Origin: Populus alba
Lineage: Eukaryota; Streptophyta; Magnoliopsida; Malpighiales; Salicaceae
Direction of reading: 5' to 3'
DNA length: 64,000 nucleotides
Assembly (NCBI RefSeq): GCF_005239225.2
Contig: NC_133292.1
Coordinates: 10,202,985-10,266,984, forward strand
Numbering within the stretch: position 1 is the stretch's first letter; each line of letters starts with the position of its first letter. Under the pieces are notes generated by a model. The model saw only the letters and a program-made list of their open reading frames with translations, was not told the origin of the DNA and did no database searches. The position numbers were made by a program, and so were the translations under genes. This document shows positions 47,324 to 59,973 of the stretch, piece after piece.

Positions 47324-50300
47324 ATGGCCCGTCGAAGAGACGAAGACGACGACCTTGAAGATGAAGAGTACGAGGAGCAGGAAGAGCAACTGATGGATGA
47401 AGAAGAGGAGTATGAAGAGGAAGAAGAAGAGGATAGAGGAGCGTCGATTAAGAAGAGACGGAGATCAGATTTCATTGATGATATCGCGGAGGAGGAGGAT
47501 GAGGAAGAAGAAGATGATGACGATGATGAGGATTATGGTGGTGGAGGTGGAGGTGGAGGTGGAGGTGGAGGTGGTAGGAAGCAGAAGGGGAAGAAGCGGC
47601 GTGGTTCTGAGTTTTTTGATGATATTGCGCAAGTTGCCAGTGATGACGAAGAAGAAGAAGAAGATGCCGAGGATGGTATGTTTAAATTTTAAGCCTTTTT
47701 ATTGTTCAGTTATGGTGGTAAATTTAATGCCCTTAATTGTACTTTTGTATGCAGATTTTATAGTTGATGATCATGGAGCTGATTTACCTGATGAGGCTGG
47801 TGGTAGAAGGATGCATCGGCCATTGCTGTCACGTGAGGATGATCAAGAAGATGTTGAAGCGCTTGAGAGAAGTATCCAAGCTAGATATGCAAAGTCAATG
47901 CACTCGGAATATGATGAAGAGACTACGGAAGTGGAGCAACAAGCTCTTTTGCCATCCGTTCGTGATCCAAAATTATGGATGGTCAAGTGTGCAGTATGTT
48001 TATCATTGGTCCTTGGACGTGGCTTTCATATTTATGTGCACTATATGTATTCATGTGCTTATTAAATTGATCTTTGATGTTCATCAGATTGGCCGGGAAC
48101 GGGAAACGGCTGTTTGTTTGATGCAAAAATACATTGATAAAGGATCTGAGTTGCAAATTCGGTCTGTTGTTGCTCTTGATCATCTTAAAAACTATATATA
48201 TATTGAAGCAGACAAAGAAGCCCATGTGAGAGAGGTATACTTCTGCTGTGAGGCTTTTCAGTGATTACTGAATTATGCAACTTTTGATGTTTTCATACAT
48301 GCAACTGTGATGAATGGAATATGTGATGTATTGATTTGCTTCTGCTTCAGGCTTGCAAAGGCTTGCGCAATATTTTTGGGCAGAAAATCATGCTTGTCCC
48401 AATCAGAGAAATGACTGATGTTCTTTCAGTTGAAAGCAAAGTAATTGATCTTTCCAGGGACACATGGGTCAGGATGAAGATTGGGACTTACAAAGGAGAC
48501 CTTGCCAAAGTATTTTTTATAACTTCTATTCCTTTTCACTTTCTTGTTCGCAGATTTTCGTGGCTGATTTTTCAAGCTCTTATTTTGAAGGTTGTAGATG
48601 TAGACAATGTGCGGCAGAGAGTTACAGTAAAGTTAATTCCAAGGATTGACTTACAGGCTCTTGCAAACAAACTGGTATGTCTTCGCTTAGATTATTGCTC
48701 TTTGTGATTGATAGTAGACTTTTTGGACTTGGAAAATTGTCTTGTACAAAGTTATGTCTCATAACAATGGTGACTTCATATAGATTCACTAGGCATTTCC
48801 TTTCTATCATCATCATTACTTTGCCAATGCATGAATGCAATGAAACTGTATTGTACAAAGTTATTTCTCTGATTGGGACTAGCATGATTTTCTGCCTAAA
48901 AATAGTCTTGTAGAAAGTTATTTCTCTGATTGGGACATACTGTGCTATACCTAGCTGGAAGTTATGTCTCTTCACAATGATGAAAAACTGTCTTGAACTA
49001 AGTTAGTGCACTTTCATAATAGGAAGTTTTGTTACCCTTTTTCCTCAGGAAGGCAGAGAAGCACCAAAGAAGAAGGCATTTGTACCTCCTCCACGTTTTA
49101 TGAATGTTGATGAAGCTAGGTGGATACTGGTTGCTTCTTTTTCATTGAAATATCTATACTACCGAATCTTTTTGTTTATTATCCAATTATTTGCTGGCCT
49201 TGTAAATTTTCAGGGAATTACATATTCGTGTTGAGCGAAGAAGAGATCCGATGACTGGTGATTATTTTGAAAATATTGGCGGGATGCTTTTTAAAGATGG
49301 TTTCTTGTATAAAACTGTATCAATGAAGTCAATTAGTGCTCAGAACATTAAGCCGTCATTTGATGAACTTGAGAAGTTTCGATCACCTGGAGAGAATGGA
49401 GATGGTGATGTTGCCAGTTTGTCAACCTTGTTTGCAAACAGAAAGAAGGGTCATTTTATGAAGGGTGATGCAGTTATTGTTGTCAAGGGAGATCTGAAAA
49501 GTCTAAAGGGATGGGTTGAGAAAGTTGATGAAGAAAATGTTCATATTAGACCTGAAATGAAGGGTCTTCCGGTAAGAATCCGTTGGTAAATTTAAAATAA
49601 TCATTGGTCTTCATATGTTGTCAAGGATCACTTGAATTTGCTGATCTGCTCAGCCTTTCATTTATTGATACTCAAAAGTATTTATTGGCAGAAAACACTT
49701 GCAGTGAATGAAAAGGAACTATGCAAGTATTTTGAACCTGGCAATCACGTGAAGGTTGTTTCGGGCACACATGAAGGTGTCACTGGCATGGTTGTTAAGG
49801 TTGAGCAGCATGTGCTCATTATTCTGTCTGATACAACAAAGGAACACGTGAGTGATATATTTGTTGCATGAATTAGTTTTCTCTGCTTAGGAATTGTTTT
49901 TTGACAAGAAAACTTATGTGTGGAAACAATGTTGATATCTGTTATCTTCAGATCCGTGTATTTGCTGATGATGTTGTGGAAAGTTCTGAGGTAACGACAG
50001 GTGTTACCAAAATTGGGGACTATGAGCTTCATGATCTTGTACTATTGGAGTAAGTCTGTTTGATTAAGAATGGTAATCGTTTGGTCCCTGTCATTTGAGG
50101 TCTTATCTGTTATTTTGGTTTGTTGTAGCAATATGAGCTTTGGTTTAATCATTCGTGTAGAAAGTGAAGCCTTTCAGGTTAGTCATCACTGGACTGTCCA
50201 CATTTCCATGTTTATCTGTCACCTATGTCAGCACAAGGGTCATCCTTTTGGTGCAGGTTCTCAAGGGAGTTACAGAGAGGTCTGAGGTTGCACTTGTTAG

Positions 50301-53300
50301 ACTAAGAGAGATCAAATGCAAAATTGAGAAGAAAACTAACGTGCAAGATCGGTACAAGAACACAGTATCGGTGAAAGATGTTGTTAGGATCATTGATGGT
50401 CCTTGCAAAGTAAGATTCTTTTCCACTGTATGATTTATCTTGCTATCACATGTGCATATAGCTTACAGCCTCCTTTTTGTCTTGTTAGGGGAAACAAGGT
50501 CCTGTAGAGCACATATATAGAGGAGTCTTGTTCATCTATGATCGGCATCACCTTGAGCATGCTGGGTATATTTGTGCTAAATCCCACTCATGTGTTGTCA
50601 TCGGAGGATCACGTTCTAATGGAGATAGAAATGTAAGTATTTCTTATATTATTTTAGCAATAAATATTATTTTTTAGCTGAATTTTTTGTGCATGTAGCT
50701 TTAATTTTAATGATCTTGACCTTCTTTCAGGTTTATTTGGTATGAAGTGGATTAGTGTTCATAATTATCAAATGTTGCTGATAAATGCTAACTGAATATG
50801 AGCTTGAAAAGATGGTCGTTGGTCATTGTCACTAAATTTGCTTTCATCTATCAGTAATTAATTGCATAGAGAACCTATTGCTAGATGTATTCTGTTCTTG
50901 CTTAAATGATTTTCTGGTTTAAAAAATTTATGTTCAGTTATTGTTTAAATTATTTTTTGGTTAAAACTTCTCTTACAATCATTATTCATTAGTAATTTAT
51001 TCAGGCTACGAGGATATGATTTTAAAAGCGAAAATTGACTATATCAATCAACAGATATAATTTAAACCAAACTGTCCTTTATCTCACTCATTATTAAAAC
51101 TTCAGGGTGATTCCTACTCAAGGTTGGGCAGTTTTAAAACTCCCCGGGTACCCCCTTCACCAAGGAGATTTCCTAGAGGAGGTCCTCCATTCGACTGTAA
51201 GTTTTTTTTATGGTCCCGCTCTCTTCTTTAAACAAATTCTATCATAATTGGACTTCTTAATTTGTTATTTACCTCAGAAAGGAAAGGAAATTTTCGTTGC
51301 AATGGTGTCATATTTTTCTCAAATCAAGTCTAATATCAACTGCTTATTGAATTCTGCAGCTGGGGGAAGAAATAGAGGTGGAAGGGGAGGGCATGATGCT
51401 TTGGTTGGTACCACAATAAAGGTACGACAGGGCCCTTTCAAGGGCTACCGTGGTCGTGTTGTAGATATCAAAGGTCAATTCGTTAGAGTTGAACTGGAAT
51501 CACAAATGAAGGTTGTTACAGGCAAGTCTTCATCTATGTCCGGTAAAAAGCTAGACCCTTGTATTCCTGTTTGTTTCATGGACAATGAATGCTGTTTTAT
51601 GTGCAGTTGATCGGAGCCACATCTCGGATAATGTGGTTGTTTCAACTCCATACCGGTAAATCGAACATGCACTGAAAATTGTTTGTAGTTTGATGATTCT
51701 ATCTTTCTGACTATATGTTTTCCACATGTTTTATCAGCGATACACCTCGATATGGTATGGGAAGTGAAACCCCAATGCATCCTTCTCGGACTCCAATGCG
51801 TTCACACATGACACCAATGAGAGAATCAGGAGGTTTGTTCTTTTTATACAAGTCTACTTAGATTTTGGATACTTTAATCAATCACCATTCTGGTATATGA
51901 AGTCTATTCAGATTTTGGATACTTTAATCAATCACCATTCTGGTATATGAAGTCTATTCAGATTTTGGATACTTTAATCAATCACCATTTTGGTATAGGT
52001 GGGATTAGTATAAGCACTTATGTGTTTGTCTCATGTTTGCAGCGACACCTATTCATGATGGCATGAGGACACCTATGCGTGATCGAGCCTGGAATCCTTA
52101 TGCACCAATGAGTCCTCCTCCAAGGTTTGAGCATGAATTTTTCTAATACTAATTGTTTTCCTATTTTAGTTTTCTTTTCATGATGAGAATTTGGAAATTG
52201 GACCTGAATCCTTTTATTGAATATTTGATTGATAGTCACTTGAAGAACTTTTAGTTTCATTTAGTTTCAGTCATTCCCTGTCACGAGTAATTGATTTTTC
52301 AGAGGCATATTTGGGTTTTTTCAGAACTGCTGATGGTACTGATTTGCTTAATTGCAATCTGTCTAAAATATGACCTTCATTTAGTGGACACAGCTTCATA
52401 TGCAATAAAATGGAGAATAAGTAACTGGTAAAATGACAGTTGCATCAGAAACAGTGTGAATAAGTTAGATTTGAATGATTGGGCAGTTTTTCCTCCTTTT
52501 CACAATTATTGATTTAAAATGTACACATCTAGAGGAATGTATACTAGTTGTATCAATATCCCCAAGTTATCTTGGTTCCTTAATGAATTGGTCTCAATTG
52601 TGTGTTGTTTCACCTAAATAATCAAAAATAAATGAAGAACAAACCATAATTTAACCTTACATTTCTAAAAGTTACTTACCCTGTCACAATAATTTCACTC
52701 CATCTTTGATAGTTAATTCCCATGCCTGTGTGCCATATTGGTTCACCAGATCGATCATAAATCATAACCACATCCCCTAAAGTTGTTTCAATGACCTTCA
52801 TTTGTCCCATTTTGCATTTTAGAACTAGACATTCTTTTCCTTATGTTTTGTCTTTAAATTAACATTCTTGCTTTGGTTGATTTACAAGTTATTTTCTTTT
52901 GCTTAATTTAAAACAGTTGGAGACCTATTACATCTATCTACAATATGGGAAATTGTCTGTCACCGTGGATAATTTTTAAATGATGAATTTAGGCAGAGCT
53001 TAGAATTAGGTGCGCACCAAAGGATAAATATTTATCTTGCTTTTTGATTAGCTTCAATCTCCTTTTTTACTCTGTCCCACAAACTTCTTTTTTAAATTTT
53101 CTTAATCATTGCTGCAAATAGAACATGCTTAATATGCATTGCATGCTTCTGTTGTCTGTTGTATCTGATGCAAAATAGTGTTTGCATTTCGTGTATTTTG
53201 ACACCGTGACATCAGTTCCTTAAAAAAAGTATCCTCTTTCAAAATTAATGAACTTTTGGCCTTGTCACTTTTATGCATTGTAACTGAAGCATGGTCATTG

Positions 53301-55176
53301 GAATTGTTTCTGCAAAAATGCAGGGATAATTGGGAAGATGGGAACCCTGGTTCTTGGGGAACCAGTCCGCAGTATCAGGTAAAGAACTAGGCATACCTTG
53401 ATGCCATAAATAATTCAAGTTATTCTGTGCTGTTATTATATGTGTGTGATGTAATGAAAATGTTCTTTTTCCAGCCAGGAAGCCCTCCCTCTGGAACATA
53501 TGAAGCTCCAACTCCTGGTTCAGGCTGGGCTAGCACTCCTGGTGGTAATTATAGTGAAGCTGGAACACCAAGAGATAGCAGTTCTGCATATGGTAGTTTA
53601 TTTTTCAGTTTCCTATGATACTTTAAGCGGTGATTTTTTTATTGTAGCTAACTTCATGCACCTGTTACAGCCAATGCTCCAAGCCCATACCTGCCATCAA
53701 CTCCTGGTGGCCAGCCTATGACACCCAGTTCAGCGTCCTATCTCCCTGGCACTCCTGGAGGGCAGCTAATGACACCCGGAACTAATGGTCTTGATATGAT
53801 GTCTCCTGTTATAGGTTTGTTTTGCACTTTCTTATTTTTGCCATTTGTCATAGTTATTGTGTTCGATCTATTGATATTTATTAGTTTGTATGAATATAAC
53901 TAGGAATGTCCTTTTTCATTGTTTGGTTTTTGGTTTAGTCTGTGTCTTGTGAAGCCATTTTTTCAGTTTGGATCAAGTATTCCTGAGGTGAGGCCATGAA
54001 CGGCTCTGCCATATATGAAAAGAAGAAAATTAATTCTGTTTTCAATTCCAGAAAATGAGTTGTTGCTTCGTGAATTTTCTTTTCTTTTCTTTTGGTGGCT
54101 TTGGAAGTTAGAACTTAATCCGCATGGTGAAGTGGCTTGAATAGGCAGAGCATATGTATGGAATTTGATCAGCTTTCTACGAAATTTTGTTTTGGTCTCC
54201 TGGCATATCTAGTGTGATTTTTACTATATCTAGGTTTGGTTTTAAAAACTCAAAAATATCTTTTTAGCAATTATGTAAGTTGCAATTCATTGCATTACAG
54301 GTGGAGATGGTGAAGGACCATGGTTCATACCAGACATATTGGTTACCGTTCACCGGACTGCAGATGAATCTGCAGTTGGTGTCATCAGAGAGGTGCTTCA
54401 GGTATGCCTTTCAAAAGCCAGTTGGGAAAAAAATTCATTTTCTTCTCTGTTGATTATTAAGATTCTGTTTGAGCTATGGCTTTTGACTTTGAATCATAAT
54501 ACAAAAGTTGATTTTCATTATTAACTTGTGAGAAAAATAAGTTAAAATGACTTCAAGTTAGAAGACTGTTTGGTAAAAATGAGAAAGCAATTTTTTCTAT
54601 TTTTTAAGTAGGAATGTAATGCAAGTTAAAATCCATTCCTATTTTGATTAACGCAAAATTTTGACTCAATTTTATAATGAACCGTTGATTTAAGTTAAAA
54701 GTTATTTCCAATCAAATATGCTTATGTCTTTTTATGAGTTAAAAGTTAAAAAATAACTTGAATCAATCCACAAAAGTCATATCAAACATAATCTAACTGG
54801 ATGTTTGAAATCCATGTGAAGTTCCTTGAATTTTTTTGATTAAGCCGCACTGATTTATATGGAAGGAATACAAAGTAGATTTTTTTGTAATGAATTCAGC
54901 TCTATACTAATGCTAGTGTTGGTGGACCAGGATGGCTCTTGTAAAATAGTCCTTGGGGCTCATGGCAACGGAGAAACGATAACTGCTCTTCCTAGTGAAA
55001 TTGAGATGGTGGTGCCAAGGAAATCAGACAAGATCAAGATCCTGGGTGGTGCACATCGTGGTGCTACTGGCAAGTTAATTGGCGTTGATGGCACTGATGG
55101 AATTGTAAAGTTGGAGGACACTCTTGATGTTAAGATATTAGACATGGTTATACTGGCAAAACTTGCACAGATGTGA
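47324..55176 (+). CDS. SPT5: Transcription elongation factor SPT5
   Basis: 22 coding exons, 3153 nt, 1050 aa: 47324-47675, 47755-47993, 48088-48234, 48351-48509, 48591-48674, 49049-49119, 49214-49571, 49692-49847, 49952-50049, 50129-50177, 50257-50409, 50489-50632, 51106-51196, 51360-51521, 51607-51655, 51738-51832, 52043-52124, 53324-53378, 53475-53592, 53671-53814, 54301-54401, 54931-55176. An 84-bp 5'-UTR intron (47209-47292) precedes. Order: acidic N-terminus with a Gly run, NGN domain (about 192-280), KOW domains at about 285-330, 430-470, 480-535, 605-665 and 715-760, a Thr-Pro-rich C-terminal repeat region (TPMHPSRTPMRSHMTPMR), and a last KOW (about 1000-1050). Partner of SPT4 in DSIF, which binds and paces RNA polymerase II. 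It has no GW/WG tail, so it is the general SPT5, not SPT5L/KTF1. Intron 14 is GC-AG. Confidence 0.97.
47537..47575 (+). repeat. GGTGGA microsatellite coding for 13 glycines in SPT5
   Basis: Alternating GGT/GGA codons encode 13 consecutive Gly residues between two acidic blocks. Such a repeat should vary in length between alleles without shifting the frame. Confidence 0.9.
51851..51998 (+). repeat. Three tandem 50-bp units in SPT5 intron 16
   Basis: Units start at 51851, 51901 and 51951 and share AGTCTATTCAGATTTTGGAT followed by ACTTTAATCAATCACCATTC; the first differs at a few bases at its start and the third near its end. The last unit lies about 45 bp before the acceptor of exon 17. Confidence 0.93.
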
Positions 55177-56449
55177 TTTTCCTGAGAATACACAAATTAA
55201 AATTCAAGAATTATTTTCCCCCTGCAGTTCATCTTTATCTTTGGTCTGTATCAGTGTTTAAAATTCCAAGCTACGAGCAGCCTCTATCATACAAGTTGGC
55301 TAAATAAGAATTACTGTAAATGATCGAAATGAGGGTTACCTGATTTTCAGAAGCGAACATGCAACTGAAGTTCTTGACAAAATGGATGTGTCTTGGAGAG
55401 GGTTTAGAGCTAAAAACATGGAGAAGTGTTAGCAAGTAGCATCAATTTTAATTGAATAATCCTCTTTAGTTGGAAATTGGAATGTGGGTTTGTTGGATTG
55501 GTTGCTGAGCTTTTGCAGGAAGATTATACAAGAATCATCTAACGACAAATATATAACATGTAAAGCTCTCAAGGCTAACAATCTTATAAATTAGATGCCT
55601 AATCCTTCCGTTTCAGCTTTACAAGGAAAATCCCAGGACTAACAATCTCTAGAGGCTCTTATTTTGGATTCTTAATTCATACGAATCACCCAATTGCATG
55701 CTTATAGCAGTGTACTGGAGACTCAACACGCTTTTTCATCAAGAACTAAGCCAAATTTACAAGAGAAGCTAACAATAGCTTAATATCTTACAAGATCTTT
55801 GTTTTATGTCATTTATGTATATGTTTGAACTTCAACGTGATGAATCATTCTCTAATTAGCAATTCATACAAAACTTGCTCAGTCAAAGATTTGTTGAGAT
55901 TTTCATGTAATAAAAATTCATACAATTATTGTTATCATCATTTATAATAAACAAAGATATCCTGACAAGATTTTGTTTCATTTATGTTAAAACTTTTTAA
56001 CTTAATAGTTTTAACTTTTAATTCAATCAAGATTTATATTAAGATTTTTGACATCTTTATTAAATTTAAAAGTTATGTATAAGCAAGCATATACCAAAGA
56101 CTTTTTTTTGAGATAGAAATTATAAAAAAATAAATCAATTTGTAAAACTCGTATTAAACATAACTTTAGTTTGCTGTGTAAAGATTAATTCAGAAACAAA
56201 AAAGAATCACATTAAAAATATTTTTTTTCTTAGAAATATCTTATTGAGAAAATGTACTCTTTTGAAAACTGAAAACTAATTAATTAGGAGAAAAATCTCT
56301 AGTCTCGAAATTAAATTCAATTAATCAAATACAAGAACACGGCAACATATGTGCATGTAGTATCTCTTAATCTCGGATCAAACTAATTAATTAGCAGCTT
56401 GTCCATTTCCATTTCCATTTCCATCATTATAACCTAACTATTTGTTAAT
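55177..56449. other. 3' flank of SPT5 and AT-rich intergenic DNA
   Basis: The first few hundred bases likely hold the SPT5 3' UTR. No coding sequence recognised; a short (CCATTT)n run sits at about 56403. Confidence 0.5.
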
Positions 56450-56925
56450 GGATCTCTTCATCGTATTGCTGTTCACGAAGGAGTTGAGAAAAAATGTGCA
56501 TTTCATTTTCAAAGCGAGCAATTCACATCGATATCGTTGCCTTCTCCTCTGTTGATAATGATTACGCCTTCGTTTTGAAGAATATCTGGGTTTTAGGGGT
56601 TTCCCTGTATCTCTGCTATCTTGCTTATATATTTCATCAGGATGTTATGGAGGTATGGCTGATGAACGAACATAGCATCTCAGATTCTTGGACCAGGATA
56701 GTTGTCCTTGAAGACAAATAAAATTTTGCAGATCATCGGAGGTTACTTACAGCGATGAAGATCTTTGGAAATGGGGATGTTTTTTTCCTTTGTCAACCAT
56801 ATGTATATTTGTATAATCCTGAGATGGTCATAGAATTCAATCAACTACAACTCCCATTGATCACAATCCCAGCTTCGCCTCTCGCACTCAAAGATTTGGT
56901 GCGAGACAAATTGAGGTTTCAATAG
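56450..56925 (+). pseudogene. F-box protein relic (F-box-associated domain fragment)
   Basis: A frame near 56450 reads GSLHRIAVHEGVEK, like the start of the NGxLHWLA block of plant F-box-associated (FBA) domains. After a frameshift the next frame gives IDIVAFSSVDNDYAF, then VMEVWLMNEHSISDSWTRIV, the VxVWVMxEYGxxxSWTK-type FBA signature. It stops at TAA (56719-56721) but stays in frame afterwards (ITIPASPLALKD...) to a second stop at 56925. The N-terminal F-box is missing. Truncation, a frameshift and a stop mark it as a relic. The FBA assignment rests on recalled motifs. Confidence 0.65.
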
Positions 56926-59900
56926 ACACTGAAATGAAGACAAAGATGTCGGTTTTTCCTTTCTAGCATGCTTCTTGCTTATAACTTGTTAGTTTTAAAA
57001 AATATCATAAACTTCATCGATCATTTATTTTTTTAAAGTGGATTTTTGTATATATTTCTGACCAAAAAAACAAAATAATAATCTCCGGTCCGAAGGTCGC
57101 TTCACATCATATCTTTCGAATGAATCGTGCTTTATTAAATTTTAAATCTCAGGACCTGAAGGTGATGGTGAACTCAAGCCAGCACATAAGCCAAATGCTA
57201 ACCAACAAAGAGTTTTGTTATTTCTTTCACACAAGCTATATCATCTCACCATCTTCGCGCTAGGAAGGAAAGCCTAACCACAAGAAATGCTGCAGGAGTT
57301 TACAAGGCTGGTTGTAGTACTGAATATCTCAACATGCATCCGAAATCACCTGCAGTCACAGATAACAACGGGGATGGCCACATTATACACAGATGGCGAA
57401 AACTCTTCAGCAAAGTACAAGAAGAATTTCAATAATCAAAAAGACAAAGATAGGGGATAGCACATCAATTTCAGTTGCTTTCAAATCATAAAACTTTACA
57501 GTGATGGTTCCCCAAATGAAACCCAAATAATGAGCAAGAAATTAACCTGCAGGCTGTAAAATTTAGATAGAATAGGTATCCAAAGGACAAACGAGCATGG
57601 ATGCCAATATGAATTTGCACTAACACAGATATTAATAGAAAGAAGGTAACAGAAATCTCATTGGTTGAACGAAGGTGAATGGGAAAAATAGCATAAACCT
57701 AATAGAGGTCGCTGTTTTCAGCCCCATCTTGACACCCGTAAATATCGGTTCGCATTGTGGACAACCATCGCAATGCCACTCAGACCCTCATTAATATAAC
57801 ACACCTAAAACAGACATGGACATTCTCGAACCCAGGCAGGCTAGTAGAAGATGGCAGCTCATTTCAAAATTTATGGTTCAAGATTCAACAGTAGCTAAAC
57901 CTGATAATCCCAGGCATATAGCTTCTTACAACTCCAATAAAGTGGTAGAGAAATACAGCATGCTTCCAAAATCAAACACTTGATCTGCAAGGCAATCTGT
58001 CATCACATGTATTTTATGCAAAACATCTAATTATGGCTAAACATCATTTCCCTCCATTTCTTAGCATCTCTAGACTGACAGCACACTTAAGTTCCCTTTC
58101 AAGGTAGTAACTCCAAAATTCCTACTTGTAATCACTTCGAAGGATTTGATTTATATCCAGTTGGATCAAATCATCTTGAATATCAAATGGAAAAATAAAG
58201 GCCTTCATTTAATGCAATAAACTATCTGCCTTGGCTCTTATCTCAGGCAGTATTATGAGATCCACAAAATTTAACAATATTTGACTTGAAGCAAAAGGTT
58301 TTAATCTATCAGGTTCCTCTTGGGCATTAACTGCAACTTCTCTCAGCTATAATTTACAAAATCTGGCAAGCAATATAAACACATGCCAATCCGGTCTCCG
58401 AAGACTTACAAGTATCTTGCAACTCTGCCTGGTAAACAATATTTAATAGCAACAGAACAAAATCAGTCAGTTTGTTCATTTGTTTACTAGTGCTTCAGAT
58501 CACAGTTGCTGGCTTTGCCCATTCTCTAATCCACCGGTATGATTTAAGTCATGCTTCCAACTTTCATAAAATTAAAGACAGACTGCCTAATTTAAACTTA
58601 AGCTAGCATTTGCAGGGCATCTTACTCTGGCAAAAAAAACACAATGCCTTTATGCAAATGTTTATAGGAAAAGTAGAACAAGCTTTGTTCTAGAAGTTGG
58701 TTAGTTCAAGAAGTTGTAGATATCCACAAACTGTGACAAGCGAGTGACAGCCACTAAAGTAATAACAACCTAAATAAAAGCCAAAACTTGGATGTCACTT
58801 TTTGTGAACCTGCCAGCAGCACACAGCCAGGCTCCACATCTACCCTCACTGAGGAACAAATGCACATGGGTCAAGAAACATGAAAATTCTCAGATTTTCA
58901 AATTCTGCCCACAATGTGAAACCCTGACTGTAATCAGCAAATGAGCACCAATCCTGAAGTCAAATAAAGATAAAACTAGACAACCATACTCAGTATGTCA
59001 GTACCTATCAATGAGAACACTAAAACTACAGATATATCCACTCACTGAAAATGTGAAATGCTGGCAAGTCCAGGAAAAGCCAATAAAATGCTATTAATCC
59101 TTTAATCAAGCAGCACGAAGAGAGATAAATCTTGACCATACATTCAGCCATGAAAACATCACAAATATGCACACTAGAGTTTTCCTTTTCAATTACAAGC
59201 ATCCTTCTGAAATCTAACGTAATAATATCTGATTCTCAGCAAAGCAACTAACTTATATGCCCAGTACAGGAAGCATTCATTATCAGCAAAGTTATGCTTC
59301 TTTTAAAGATTCAAAGCTTCTATGTTATGGTTGCTGATTACAATAGGTTAAAAAAAAGATGGAGCCAGGCATATGTCATGGATGTGTGATACCTTAACCT
59401 CTTCATTCTGCTGCTTTCACCTGCTAATTCAAACAGTTGATCATGCAACACAGACTGTCCCCTCAAATAATCTTTGGATTACATATATACCCACTTTACA
59501 CACATCAGGATCAAAATGCCTTCAAATGGTATCTAGTAATTTGCAGCTAAGGTGAAAATTCAAAAACCAAAAAACCTCAGAAAATTTCAGCTAGGCTCCA
59601 GCTCAATAACAGATGTACCTTTTTTGTTCTTTTGAGAACCCACATTAGGTATACTTATTATGACCATGAAACATAGATCATCGTAAAAGGCCAAAACAAT
59701 ATTTGTTTATCTTCAATTCTGATGCATGGAGAGGCACATTTTAACCTCAACTTAAGCAAAAGAGGGTTACATTCACCATTTTACAAGCAGCTGAATTTAG
59801 AGTCCAATGCGTTTTTGCATATAGAAGCCATACAACTGTTGGTTTAAGAGGACTGACTTCAATGGAAACTTGAAGCTTTTCCACACTATTATCCATCATG

Positions 59901-59973
59901 CCAAATTTTTTATAATAAATGCAGAAAAGAAAACCTAAGAGTTAAAACCTAGTAAATGTGGATTACACCTTGC
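56926..59973. other. Region downstream of the BBX gene
   Basis: Three kilobases without a recognisable ORF, but with base composition like transcribed introns/UTRs rather than the neighbouring AT-rich repeats. A donor-like CTGCAG-GTGATT on the minus strand near 57350 and several acceptor-like sites suggest that the BBX 3' UTR may be spliced and extend into this area. This is inference only. Confidence 0.35.

Noticed and set aside
47397..48065. 222-codon plus-strand frame rich in Lys, Met and Val
   Set aside because: Alternative frame of the SPT5 acidic exon that reads through intron 1; the SPT5 frame is clearly the coding one.
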